From: Circinella umbellata
Taxonomy: Eukaryota > Mucoromycota > Mucoromycetes > Mucorales > Lichtheimiaceae
NCBI GenBank assembly: GCA_025093555.1
Contig: JAIWNF010000062.1
Span: forward strand, 1-64,000
Reading direction: 5' to 3'
DNA: 64,000 nucleotides
Below the pieces are notes generated by a model that was not told the DNA's origin, made no database searches, and saw nothing but the letters and a program-made list of their open reading frames with translations. Below, piece after piece: positions 1 to 11,000 of the stretch (position 1 is its first letter; the number at the start of each line of letters is the position of its first letter). Both the position numbers and the translations under genes were made by a program.

Positions 1-899
1 ATACCAGCTTACGTTGATCGTCTTGGTGCTTACGAATCACGGATAATTCTTCTTGTGTCATCTTATCGTAAGTTTGCATTATAAAGGTATATATGTCGGA
101 TAATTTTTCCCGGTCAACTTTTGATATTTTCGGGGTGTTGAGTGGAATAATTTTAGATGCTAATGTAGTATCAAATGTAATGGTTTTTTGAGACTTTATA
201 ATTTTTATCTACAAAATGAAATAAATGAATATGTGTGTGTGTGTGTGTGTATTCAGAATTATGATTTTATTTCCTTTAACGTAGCATATATACGCACCTT
301 AGAACCAGTATTGATGTTATCAGTGTAAGGACGTTTAGTTGTTATTTCTGGTCTAGGGGTAGTGATGGTGGGGGTGGTGGAAGATGAAGGTAAAGATAAC
401 TCTGCACTTTGATCGGACGACACCAAATGGATTTCAAAGTGATTATTAAGCTCTGTAACCGAATCGTGAAGATTGTTGCATATACAACAAACAAAGACTA
501 ATGAATAAAGAAGATTTGGTTGCTGTTGTATAGTAGTCGTCGATATAAATTTATAACTATCAAGAAACAACGATAGAAAGAAAAAAAACGCAATAATCCA
601 GTAAATAAAATGGGACAAAAAGCAAAACTATATGGTTGTGCAAAAAAAAAAAACAGCTTACAATCCTGAGCCACGGGGTTTATCACTGTTGACAGGGAGT
701 TGTTGGGGCAACCCTGGTACTATAAAAGAATGATTTTTTTAATGTTATGTAATAATGATAACAATAAAAGGTTATTTAAATAATCACAGCTTCGCATGAA
801 CAAACCTTGATGTTTTTTAAGATGATTGTACAAACTTGTACGTGTAGAAGAATCTTCATTGCAGAAGTGACAGCGGAATGTTCGCAAGACGCAACTCAT
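1..899 (-). CDS. Two-C2H2-finger protein, left-arm copy (partial, runs off window)
   Basis: This unrecognised protein family is seen here in three copies. The first exon encodes a C2H2 finger (CHFC, 12 residues, HLKKH) starting MSCVLRTFR. After an intron near 783-806, a later exon encodes a second finger-like motif (CCIC, 12 residues, HFEIH), then a Ser/Thr/Pro-rich linker. The rest, seen whole in the right arm, lies beyond base 1. The start at 899 puts the ATG just before the finger; an in-frame ATG at 914 is also possible. Only this copy has the 5' end, because codons 1-8 lie in the palindrome loop. Zinc fingers suggest nucleic-acid binding, which is inference. Exon borders are approximate. 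Confidence 0.6.
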
Positions 900-958
900 A
901 ATAATAAAGAACAAAGAGATCCTTCCTACTTTGGAAGGATCTTTTTTTTATTTTTTGA

Positions 959-1142
959 GATCCTTCCAAATTAGGAAGGATCTCTTCGTTCGAAAAGCAG
1001 TCATGAAAATAGATCCTTCTAAATTAGGAAGGATCTCTTCGTTCGAAAAGCAGTCATGAAAATAGATCCTTCCTACTTTGGAAGGATCTCTTCGTTCGAA
1101 AAGCAGTCATGAAAATAGATCCTTCCTAATTTGGAAGGATCT
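959..1142. repeat. 53-bp tandem repeat with hairpin in each unit
   Basis: Three full units (959-1011, 1012-1064, 1065-1117) and a partial fourth (1118-1142) sit in the loop of the large palindrome. Each unit carries a 9-bp inverted repeat, GATCCTTCC...GGAAGGATC with a 6-base centre that varies between units (some are CCTTCT), followed by a constant tail containing CTTCGTTCGAAAAGCAG. One more hairpin of the same kind stands just upstream at 918-941. This is direct sequence observation; function unknown. Confidence 0.93.
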
Positions 1143-1163
1143 CAAAAATAAAAAAAAAAGATC

Positions 1164-3144
1164 CGCTGTCACTTCTGCAATGAAGATTCTTCTACACGTA
1201 CAAGTTTGTACAATCATCTTAAAAAACATCAAGGTTTGTTCATGCGAAGCTGTGATTATTTAAATAACCTTTTATTGTTATCATTATTACATAACATTAA
1301 AAAAATCATTCTTTTATAGTACCAGGGTTGCCCCAACAACTCCCTGTCAACAGTGATAAACCCCGTGGCTCAGGATTGTAAGCTGTTTTTTTTTTTTGCA
1401 CAACCATATAGTTTTGCTTTTTGTCCCATTTTATTTACTGGATTATTGCGTTTTTTTTCTTTCTATCGTTGTTTCTTGATAGTTATAAATTTATATCGAC
1501 GACTACTATACAACAGCAACCAAATCTTCTTTATTCATTAGTCTTTGTTTGTTGTATATGCAACAATCTTCACGATTCGGTTACAGAGCTTAATAATCAC
1601 TTTGAAATCCATTTGGTGTCGTCCGATCAAAGTGCAGAGTTATCTTTACCTTCATCTTCCACCACCCCCACCATCACTACCCCTAGACCAGAAATAACAA
1701 CTAAACGTCCTTACACTGATAACATCAATACTGGTTCTAAGGTGCGTATATATGCTACGTTAAAGGAAATAAAATCATAATTCTGAATACACACACACAC
1801 ACACACATATTCATTTATTTCATTTTGTAGATAAAAATTATAAAGTCTCAAAAAACCATTACATTTGATACTACATTAGCATCTAAAATTATTCCACTCA
1901 ACACCCCGAAAATATCAAAAGTTGACCGGGAAAAATTATCCGACATATATACCTTTATAATGCAAACTTACGATAAGATGACACAAGAAGAATTATCCGT
2001 GATTCGTAAGCACCAAGACGATCAACGTAAGCTGGTATCACTGGTTGATAATCATTCAAGTTCCTTCAATATTATAAAACAAGCGTTATCTTCTTGCAGA
2101 ACTCACATGGATTTAGATGATTACAAGTTTCCCGCTTTGGATCACGCAACCAATTCTTTCCAGCAGCATAATTTTTATCGAACGTTGAAGCACGTTTTAA
2201 TTGATTTCACTTCTAAATGTTTCCGTACAGTACCTATATTCTCAAACCATGAACGTACATTTTTTGCTGATAGAGTGATTCCAATTTTATCCGCTTTTGA
2301 AAACTACCACCAAAACATACATTTCGAATGGTAAGTTGTTGTACAGAAGGGAAAAAAATGAGGATGAGGAGATTGCAAAGCAGGGAATAATATGCTTTGT
2401 TGAGCCTGAATAATAATCATTACTGAATTAATTATAATCGCACAGGTGCGAAAAAAATGTAAAAAGTGCTCAAATAGTATCATCATTCACAGCCGATTTC
2501 CAGAGAGCAGGCCGTATTTTTGCAGATGGATTGGGATATTCTACATTAATTGGTCATATGGATGATGAACGTATTGTCATTGAAGCCTCTTCTGGTGGAT
2601 ATGAAGAAAATCAAGAACATACTGAGGATGACGCATTGAAATTATTGAAAACATTAACATCTATTATTGTACTTAAAGCATATGATTTGAAAAATGCCCG
2701 GTTCAAAACGTTTACCAAGTTTAAAGTAATCAGCATTCAGGTTATAAAACGAAAGTTAACGTTGTCGGTGTTGTACATGGGAGATGATAAGAAGTTTATT
2801 TTTGAGGAAAGACGAAGTGGAACAATACCAGTTACGTATAATGAAAGGTATAATTGGCTTCAAATATTTGAAATACTTGCCGATTTCGAGGTAAGCGTGT
2901 GATACGACTATATTTGTGGTATGGCCAATGTCAATTACATAAGGACGTGATAGCTAATAAAAATCTCTGACAGCAACTATTAAATGAACAAGATGAGATC
3001 GAAGATGAATTAAGACAAGAGAATGTTGATAGTGAGATATCAGAGGAAGAAACGATTCGAGCAGTATTTCAGTCCACCGATCATTTACATCAATTTTCTA
3101 ACGGCAGTCGCAACAATGGGGTTTCCCTTGACAACCAACAATAA
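1164..3144 (+). pseudogene. Two-C2H2-finger protein, right-arm copy (5'-truncated)
   Basis: This copy has the complete 3' half of the family. Exons in order: first finger (CHFC...HLKKH, 1164-1233); a short linker exon after an intron ending near 1319; second finger and Ser/Thr/Pro linker (within about 1540-1740); a helical exon to about 2332; an exon from about 2446 (ADFQRAGRIFADGLG, then DDALKLLKTLTSIIVLKAYD) to about 2891; and a last acidic exon (about 2974-3144) ending SLDNQQ. In the finger frame a stop stands at 1149-1151 and no ATG precedes it, so the first eight codons present in the left-arm copy are missing. It may be non-functional or may use another start. The C-terminal domain is not one I can name. 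Confidence 0.6.
1789..1807. repeat. (CA)n microsatellite, mirrored at 232-250
   Basis: A run of CA dinucleotides lies in an intron of the zinc-finger gene, with the complementary GT run in the opposite arm. The same repeat length in both arms, despite the instability of such repeats, fits a very recent duplication, ongoing conversion or an assembly fold-back. Confidence 0.9.
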
Positions 3145-3960
3145 CAACTTTATCTAAAAATGCCCAACCTTCAATTCATGTTAATATTTTTTTATTTCAT
3201 CATCCTTTACTTTTTATAAGCAACTCCTACTTTTTTTTTACCAAGATACTTTTTTATATAATCTTCATCCAGTGAAACTTTTTTTCTTTTTTTTAAAAAA
3301 AACATATCATTCCACGACCACATACTATAATGAAACCTTCTTCTTTTTTTTGGCCACACGTATATAATTGACAATAATCTCTTCGTTATTGATTTCTAAA
3401 GTTTTTAAAAGTACATGCTGGCAAAAAACATTGTAATAAAACTACATGGGATGTTTGGTACGGAATTTACATACTGTGATATATAATATCCAGCAACAAA
3501 TATGTCCCGAGACAATATATTGACAACAACCCTGATGCAGCTTTGAACGATACCGAGGGTGATACAATTTTATGTATAATTATAGCCGTGCAAATTCCAT
3601 TTTTTTCATTAGTTATCAATATTATTGATGACCTGTTTTTTGTATATATTACGTATATTGAAAAAATGATTTTTTTAAGTTATAATCTGCATGACTCAAT
3701 AATGGAATGAATCTCCATCAACAATGACAATTCATATAGAATCATAGATTGTGATCATGGCATTTTCATGCAGATTTATGGATATTCACCATCTTAGTCT
3801 ATATGGGATATACTCTCGTCCTTCCCCTTCTTCCCACTACCTCTACTACTACGTATGTATACAATAATGCACCAATACTTTATATATAATACAACCAACT
3901 ATTATTTTTTATTATTTTAGGCTATTGGTATAATATATTTATGATAATATATTCTTGATA
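3145..3960. other. AT-rich 3' flank, duplicated near 14.9-15.2 kb
   Basis: No gene seen. Several short blocks here (around 3235-3275, 3340-3400, 3452-3491 and 3525-3545) recur in inverted order and diverged form at 15,180-14,865. The duplicated unit therefore includes several hundred bases of flank past the stop codon. Confidence 0.7.
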
Positions 3961-3961
3961 T

Positions 3962-5401
3962 CTTTAAGCATGATCTATTGTTGTTGTTGTTGCTGTTGTT
4001 CAGCAACGCGTGGAGAAACTCGACGTGGCACACTACTTTTTTGAACATCACACGATTACTTGATCCATCACGGTTATTTACTCTTCCACGATTAGTTGCT
4101 TTTCCTCGTCCTGCATGTCCAGATAACTGTTCGATAGAACTATATATACATATATTTGTAGGTGTACGTAATAATACCCATCATTATAACAGTCTATAAT
4201 TTCATATTTCCCATTATTTTCCTTGTTGCACTCAAGTAAGTGCTTCAGATTCTCCATGTTCTTGAATATCAGTTCAACTATTACTATATAAATATATATT
4301 AGTATCTACCTGAGGCATTTTTTCATGGTATATATTCCCCCATTCGCACCGTTGTATATGACCTGGGCTGTTGTAATTTGGATTACTACGTATATAGATA
4401 TTTTTAAGTACTGGATGATAATTATAATTTCCCACTTTGATATTATATAAACCTGTTCGTAACGTTGTGCTACTTCTTGAACATCCGAATCTCTTCAATA
4501 ATGTACGTATAGCACTGTAAAACATAAGTCTTAATGACTGACCTTTTACAGCATTTTTATGTTTTCCTCTAATCCCACCTTAGTTTATTAGAAGAATAGG
4601 AAATAGTATAACTTACAATAATGCATATTCACTTGTAATTGTATCGGTACTTGCAGTACTTGTGGATGAGATTGATAAAGTGCAAGATTATTTAGTAAAA
4701 ACATCATTATTCTCATTACGTATTGATATATAAGCGTATTATGAATAAATGTACGTGCTTCGGAGTAGCTGATATATCTTGAACAGTATTTGAATCATCA
4801 CCAGATTGAGCACTTTCTACGTACGCAAAAGAAGAAAAGAAAGCATATATTCAACCAAAATATTAATGTTGCCATATCTCCATACCGCTTTTCTTAATAA
4901 TAATTTACTCTGTTCGTGTAATATGACCGTTGGTAAAACGTTCATACCGCAATTTGTTTCACATCGTTTAAGGTCAATTCCCACTTGATTCTTGATTAAC
5001 ACTTCAAAAATCTCTGCTTCAGTTTGTATGTATTTCCAAGGAATATCTTCTCAACTGTTTCTGTTGTGAGCCGTGTCTTTCAATTGACTTTGGAGATTTG
5101 AAACAATTTGCTGGCGAAAGGTTTGTATTGACTTGTAAATGGAGTTATTCTGAACATCACCCAATAGATCCATCAGGATCGACCAATCCAAGAATATTTT
5201 CTTTCATAATTTTGTATTCTTTTTTTTTTCTTTGCTATTAGTTCTTGCTGGTGATTTAGGAATGATATTATTAGTGCTTAATGGAGGTGGTTTTGCAATA
5301 AGTTCCTGTTGCTGTTGTTCTTGTATTTCTAGTAATTGTCTGCTCTGTGCTTGATCACTAACAGCAGTGTCAATTTTACTAGAAAGCTCGTTATGATGCA
5401 T
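3962..5401 (-). pseudogene. Decayed gene with poly-glutamine tail, unknown family
   Basis: Coding-like sequence runs on the minus strand from an ATG at 5401 (MHHNELSSKIDTAVSDQAQS, then a Q-rich stretch and a Lys-rich segment). It goes on through a segment with W-S-I-L-M-D-L-L-G-D at about 5150-5190 and FEVLIKNQVGIDLKRCETNC near 4930-4990. It ends in a basic Gly/Arg/Asn region and a run of Gln codons before a stop near 3962. The reading frame shifts several times and contains in-frame stops, for example near 5060, so no intact product is possible without many assumed introns. I do not recognise the family. Codons such as CAA repeats and the conserved-looking blocks argue for a former gene rather than chance. 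Confidence 0.5.
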
Positions 5402-6088
5402 TTTAAAAAGAAGTGAAACGCGGGGATTGTCAGTTGAAAGAAGGGATGAGGAAGAGAAAGGGATTTATGCCGATAACAACTGCAGCGTCCAAAATCCAAT
5501 TCCGCCCAATTTAAAGTTGGACTTTGGGCCGCCCAACTCCCAATTAATTATTATACTATATCAACCTCTTCCTGCCTCGCTTCGCTCGGCTAAATGAGCC
5601 CCTTCGCTTCGCTCCGGGTCATTTAACGGCATACGGTTTCGCTGCGCATTCGCTGTGGAAAAAATGCTGTATCAGAGGTTGTAGAAAAAAAATACTGCTG
5701 TATCTGAGGCTGTAGAAACAAAATGCTTTATATGAAGTCATGGAAACAAATGCTTTATATTGAGGTTGTAGAAACAAATACTTCATATATGAGTTTGTGG
5801 AAAAGAAATAATCTACTTTGGAAGAGGAAATAACTTTTTTTTCTCTTTTTTTTAACATTTTACTTATTGTAGTTTACCACTAAATTTAACTATAATAACC
5901 TGATCTACTATTTATACGCCAAATAATGTTAAACTGTCAATTCTTTTATTGTATAATATATATTATTACGTATTGGGAGAGCGTATTGGGAGAGAAAAGA
6001 GAAAATATACGAAAGAAGAAACAAAAAATATACGACAGTGAATCAGTGAACAAAAAGTCTAAGTAGTTGTAGTTGTAGTTTGTTCAGC
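5402..6088. other. Gene-free stretch with short repeats
   Basis: No gene seen. A GC-richer patch at 5570-5660 holds repeated CTTCGCT words and an imperfect hairpin (TAAATGAGCCC...GGGTCATTTA, 5592-5626), unlike the surrounding AT-rich DNA. The tandem repeat that follows is listed separately. Confidence 0.6.
5665..5810. repeat. Degenerate ~30-bp tandem repeat, about five units
   Basis: Units follow the pattern TGCTGTAT-CTGAGG-TGTAGAAACAAAA, each beginning TGCTGTAT, TGCTTTAT or ACTTCATA and ending GTAGAAA or GTGGAAA. Divergence between units suggests an old array. Confidence 0.75.
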
Positions 6089-6480
6089 TCATGCTGTTGG
6101 TGGTGGTGTTAATAGTATCTCATAATATACAATGTTGACGGTAGATGGTGCTGTGGTAGTAAATAATAACAGATTGGTAGCAATGTATATATTATTTGGA
6201 TTTTTTGCTCTGGACAGAGCAACATAGAGTTGGCCATGTGCAAGTATACCTTATTGCAGGCAAATACCGACGTGCTGAAAGATTCGATCCTGTGTCTTAT
6301 GTATAGTCATTTAAAATATTGGTCGAACAAAGACAGCAGCAATAATTTAGGTAAAGTCATCGGTTTATGTTTTCAAATTCAATCCTACGACGAACATTTC
6401 TTTTATTTATTCAAGTGATAGTTATAGAGTGTAACGCGTCGATGAGTAGTGGAGTCCCATCGGCACTAAAACGTTTGTTG
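6089..6480 (-). pseudogene. C-terminal remnant of a Pif1/Helitron-type helicase
   Basis: On the minus strand, about 6240-6089 encodes AHGQLYVALSRAKNPNNIYI followed by a stretch ending VNIVYYEILL. This is the last conserved helicase motif (Q-L-Y-V-A-L-S-R) and tail of the Pif1-like helicases found in fungal Helitrons. Just upstream VGICLQ is followed by a stop codon where the family normally continues into the H-G-Q motif. Further upstream (FSADGTPLLIDALHSITIT) the frame is also broken. No Rep domain or upstream helicase motifs are present here, so it is a 3' stub of a dead element. Confidence 0.75.
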
Positions 6481-8027
6481 TATATAACTGTTTATAGTTA
6501 ATTCATTGAATAGTAGTAATAGTAATTAATAAGATGGCTCGAATCGATCACTTTGTTCAGAAAAATTCTATTTCCATTAATTCACTATTTTTTGTTTAGT
6601 TAAAGTGCATTTGACTGAAGGCTACCCGTTGAGAACTCGTTAGTAATAGTATATATTTAAGTTGTTAAAAAAAGTAGCAATGCCTTTTTTGTCTTGTACG
6701 TAGCTCTTGACACGATTTCATTTTTAATAGTTGATGACATCTTCCTGTCTCACTTTGCAGTTACGCATAATACATGCTAAAATAGAATTTTGTGCCAAAA
6801 TGTGTAAATCATTCTGTGATATATTTGATATATTAAACAATAATGTCTTTTAAAATCGAAGAATATGTAGTTAGAAAAAGAACTGGAGATATGGAAAGAA
6901 AAATGTTGATTACATGGATCATCAAGAGTACCTACGTAATGTATCAGCAGTTACCCCCACATAACATACCTAGTACACTGTTCCAAAAAGCAATAGCACT
7001 AATACAATTTACAACAATTTCGGATCGAGTGCCTTTACTAACAACAGTAATTAGCTGTCAAGATAATCAGTAAACAGCAAATTTTTAATTATAGCAAATG
7101 TTACTTTTTTTTGTCGGGGTTTTATGAATTACCAAAAACGTTAATTATAACGACCATTCGTCTTTTAATACTATAATAATAATATTCAATACAAAAAGAA
7201 AAAAGAGTAATTTCTCCTCTATTTACAACATAAGTTTCATCTGTTTAACTTTATTTAATGGGTGTCAATTTTAAACTATATATATATAATTAATCATTTG
7301 AATATAAATTGCTATTATTATACCTGACAATTATGATTAAATTTCAAATAAATTAAAATGTAACGTAAATCTTCATTGCATAAATATACTTATAAATAAA
7401 TATTACTTTTCTTGAAGTGTATAAACTGGTACTAATGATTAATAAAAACAAAGCGATTACATATAGCAAAAACATATTAATCAATTAAAAAAAGAAATAA
7501 AATCTTTCATAACTTCTAACAATTTTAAAACAGTGATGGAACAGAACAAGAAAGATATTGCGAATTTTAAACTTAAGTAATCTATCAGTAAAATGCATTA
7601 CTACTGTTGTTTCTATAGGTATATCTATACAGTGGTTTTGCGTTTTATACTATGTTGAACATCGTAAAATAAACTACGTACATAAAATCGAATGGTTTCT
7701 AAAATATTCTCTACGTCGAAAAATATTATCATTCAGCATTTTATGTCATAAATATTCGATTATACGTATCAAATTATTTATTGTAGTATAATCACCTCAT
7801 TTTATAACGACTATTATCTTTGGCAGCCGAAAGACATAATTAACTAAAGCACAATACCAATAGCATTAAAGGTGATGGTATGTATGTATGAACAATATAA
7901 AAGCACATTTATACGTAATTATAAAATTGGACGATAAATACAGCAGTGTCAAAATTACATCAGTATATATATATTACCAAGCGCACCTAGATTTTTTATT
8001 ACCTAGTCAATACGTATCATCATTAAT
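6481..8027. other. AT-rich stretch, no supported gene
   Basis: Two open frames (6843-7073 and 7558-7791, plus strand) have AT-rich codon use and no recognisable motif. I see no splice-site-linked continuation. The stretch may include the promoter of the integrase gene downstream. Confidence 0.5.
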
Positions 8028-11000
8028 ATGTCATCTATTCAAGAAGCTTCCTGGCTTACAATTGAAGCTTTCAATAACGTTGTTTCTAATTTCGTGACCA
8101 AACATAAGCATCAAGAAAAAGTTTTAATTTCACATGAAATTTATAGCGATGCTGTTAAAGTTCATAAGGTAGCTATTATGCTTTATCTTTTATACATCAT
8201 TGGGTTGTAATATAATAAGAAAAGCAATACATTTATATACAAATCTGTAATTATGTATACAAAGGGTCAAAATGAAATTCGCTTTGTCAACTTTCGCTTC
8301 TGGGCTAAGAGCAAGTTTGCACTTTCCACTGGACCTGATGAGCCAGACATTTTGTGTAAACATGAAGGGTTAGATCGACAAATTGGAAAGCCAGTTGCCA
8401 TTAAGGAGAAGCTATACAGTTATATTGTTGATGGTCACACTCGTTGTGATCATGGGGCACGTGATCCTACTTTCAAAAAGGTTATTTTGAATATTATTTA
8501 TTATATCTTTGCAAATGTGATTTGAACTTGATGTTATTATCTTTATTTCGTTCTAACAGAATTTGTTCACGGCATACAGTGTCAAGAACGCTATTCATTC
8601 ATTCCAAAAGCACATATAGAAATGGTTCTTGCCAATTGTTTAATCTGCGACGTACTTCGTCGCTCCAAAAAGACAACCACAACAGCTGGAAAGGCAATTG
8701 AATCAGATGCCTTTATGAAACGACTTCAGGTACCAATGATAGTTAGTTTTTATGTCATATTACATGTGATATTATTTTTCTTATCGTTAGGATATTTGAA
8801 GTTGTGATTTTAACTTATTCTTCTTATACTGTACTTTAAGAGGATCTTATTGACCACCAATCTCGTCCTGTCCCTAGTACTCGTGACCAAGATGACTCAA
8901 GTAGTAGTAGTGAAGGTGACCATACTAACTCCCATATGAGATATATTTTGCATCTAAAAGATAATTTCACAAAGTGGTCGTGGGTATTCCCTTTACGTAG
9001 CAAACTACCATCTCTTGTAGTCAAAAATCTTCGCAAGGTGTTTTATATGGCACCAGTGCTATTAATGCTGCAATCCACTAATGGTGGAGAAGTTGTTAAC
9101 TCTCTTGTTGTAAGTAGACGAGCTTGAAATAAAAAATATACTATTCATTGTTTTTTTACTATTAATAACTAACGTTTATATTTTGCTTCTATAATACGTA
9201 ATTATGTATAGGACGAATTGGCTCAGCAATGGTCAGGTATGGTGTTGGTTCATGGACGGCCAAGGCATCCCCAAAGTCAAGGTATTATAATTGTTCTATT
9301 GATAAATTTTAATATAAATTTAATCAGATCCAATTGATGCTCTATATCATGTTTTATTATGTAGATCTTGTTGAACGTGGAAATGCTACATTATCCAACA
9401 AACTCAGTAGATGGTGTGCTGAAAATAATACCGATGATTGGACTAAAGGTCTTGATATTGTAGTATATAGTATAAACACAACTATAGCAGAAGGTATTAA
9501 CTGCTCTCCATATAAGGCTGTGTATGGTCAGGACCCACAGATATTTCCGTTGTTTTCCGAGTACCTCCGGCAAGCCTTTCCGGGCCATCGGGTTGTCCAC
9601 ATAAGTGATCTTCCTGTCGATATTCGCAATTCACTAATTAATGATAATTCCCATCATAGTGATGATACTATGCCGGGTGGATGGTAGCTCTCTCACTAGT
9701 AGTTACTATACAAAATAATATTCAGATTAACACCGACAAGTATAACAACAACGGTAATGTTCAACACATAAGCAAAGCTAGCTGTGATTACTAATCTGCT
9801 CGTGACAACAATAGCAGTAGTAGCCATTATAGCAGCAGAAGTAGTAGTAGTGGAAATCGCAGTAGCAGAAGTAACAGGAGTCATATGAGTAGTAGTAACC
9901 ATAGTAGTAGCAGCAGTGAGGCGCAACGAAATAGTGACTCTAGCAGCGACGGCTATAATGACAGCTTCTATTATGGCAGTGAAACCATGGAGCATGATAT
10001 TCCAAGCCTATATAAAGCAAATAGTAATTACGATACCGACATTGGTGAATTGGATTCAGGTTAGTAATAAACCTATTTTATACTATGTATATATATATAT
10101 ATATATATATATTGGGAAGGATCTGACATTGTTTTTTTATACTTTTTATTTAAATATTCACTCACAGAATAGTGCTACTCCTGGTGAAGAAAGACGTCAA
10201 GAGTGCAATAACACCAGTTGGTTAACCAAATCCAATATCTTCATAAATAAAAACAGTAGCTCGTCAAGTTCAGAAAGCGAAGATATGCCATTGCAAGGTC
10301 CAGATCTAAATCGTCGTAAAAGTAAGCTTTCTTTTAATACTTTCGTCGTATAAATACCAAATGTTAAGAATGTATACTCATATAATAAACTGAAAATGGT
10401 AGGAAATCCCTTCGTTATTCCTTCTACTCTTCAAACAAAAAATCTAAATACTGAACCTTCAAAAAAGGGTATATAGATCTTTATCTTTTATAAATATAAC
10501 CAAGCATAAAATATATACATATACTAAAATATAAGATTTTTATCTATTAGCACAACAAACTACAGAGGATCCTCGTTAATTTCATATCTGTTAATTTTCA
10601 CACCTCAATAACTTCACAAAAAATCAAGGAATGGTAAAAATAACGTAAGAGAATTTTCACATCCCCCTTGATTTCATTTTCACAGTACTTAGCGGTATTG
10701 AATCCTTAACCACGGATATGTAAATCAAAAAAAAAAAAATTATGTAATAAATATAAGGATTGTAATTAAATAGTATACAGGATGGGCTACTTTTTTTATT
10801 ACGCCATTTGCATGTTTTTTCTTAAATATTTATTCTCTTCTTGTTTTTCTCGATTCAAGCCTTTGCATATAGTAGTAATATCAGGTGCCTTAAACAACTT
10901 GAATTCATCTTTAGCCCATAATGCTAGCGATTGGTTTGTCATGGTTTGTGGGTTAAGTTTTATTTTTGCTCGGCCAGAATACTACACTGCTCAGCTGTCA

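Larger units (their letters stand above)
1..2038. repeat. Large near-perfect inverted repeat (palindrome)
   Basis: Bases 1-877 are the reverse complement of 1162-2038. Every stretch I compared (outer ends, inner ends, and the ORFs at 259-618/1421-1780 and 498-686/1353-1541) is identical. The paired coordinates sum to 2039, and the left arm continues beyond the window. The 284-bp loop (878-1161) holds tandem hairpin repeats and the first codons of the left-arm gene. Near-identity means a very recent event, ongoing gene conversion, or an assembly fold-back artefact; the sequence alone does not decide. Confidence 0.97.

Noticed and set aside
1078..1263. 61-codon ORF spanning the loop and the right-arm first exon
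   Set aside because: It reads the finger exon in the wrong frame. The finger frame is the one conserved in all three copies.
6843..7791. Open frames of 76 and 77 codons on the plus strand
   Set aside because: Composition follows the AT-rich background, with no motif or splice continuation. Likely chance.
9696..9995. Ala/Thr-rich minus-strand ORF of 99 codons
   Set aside because: It is the antisense shadow of AGC/AGT serine repeats in the integrase gene.
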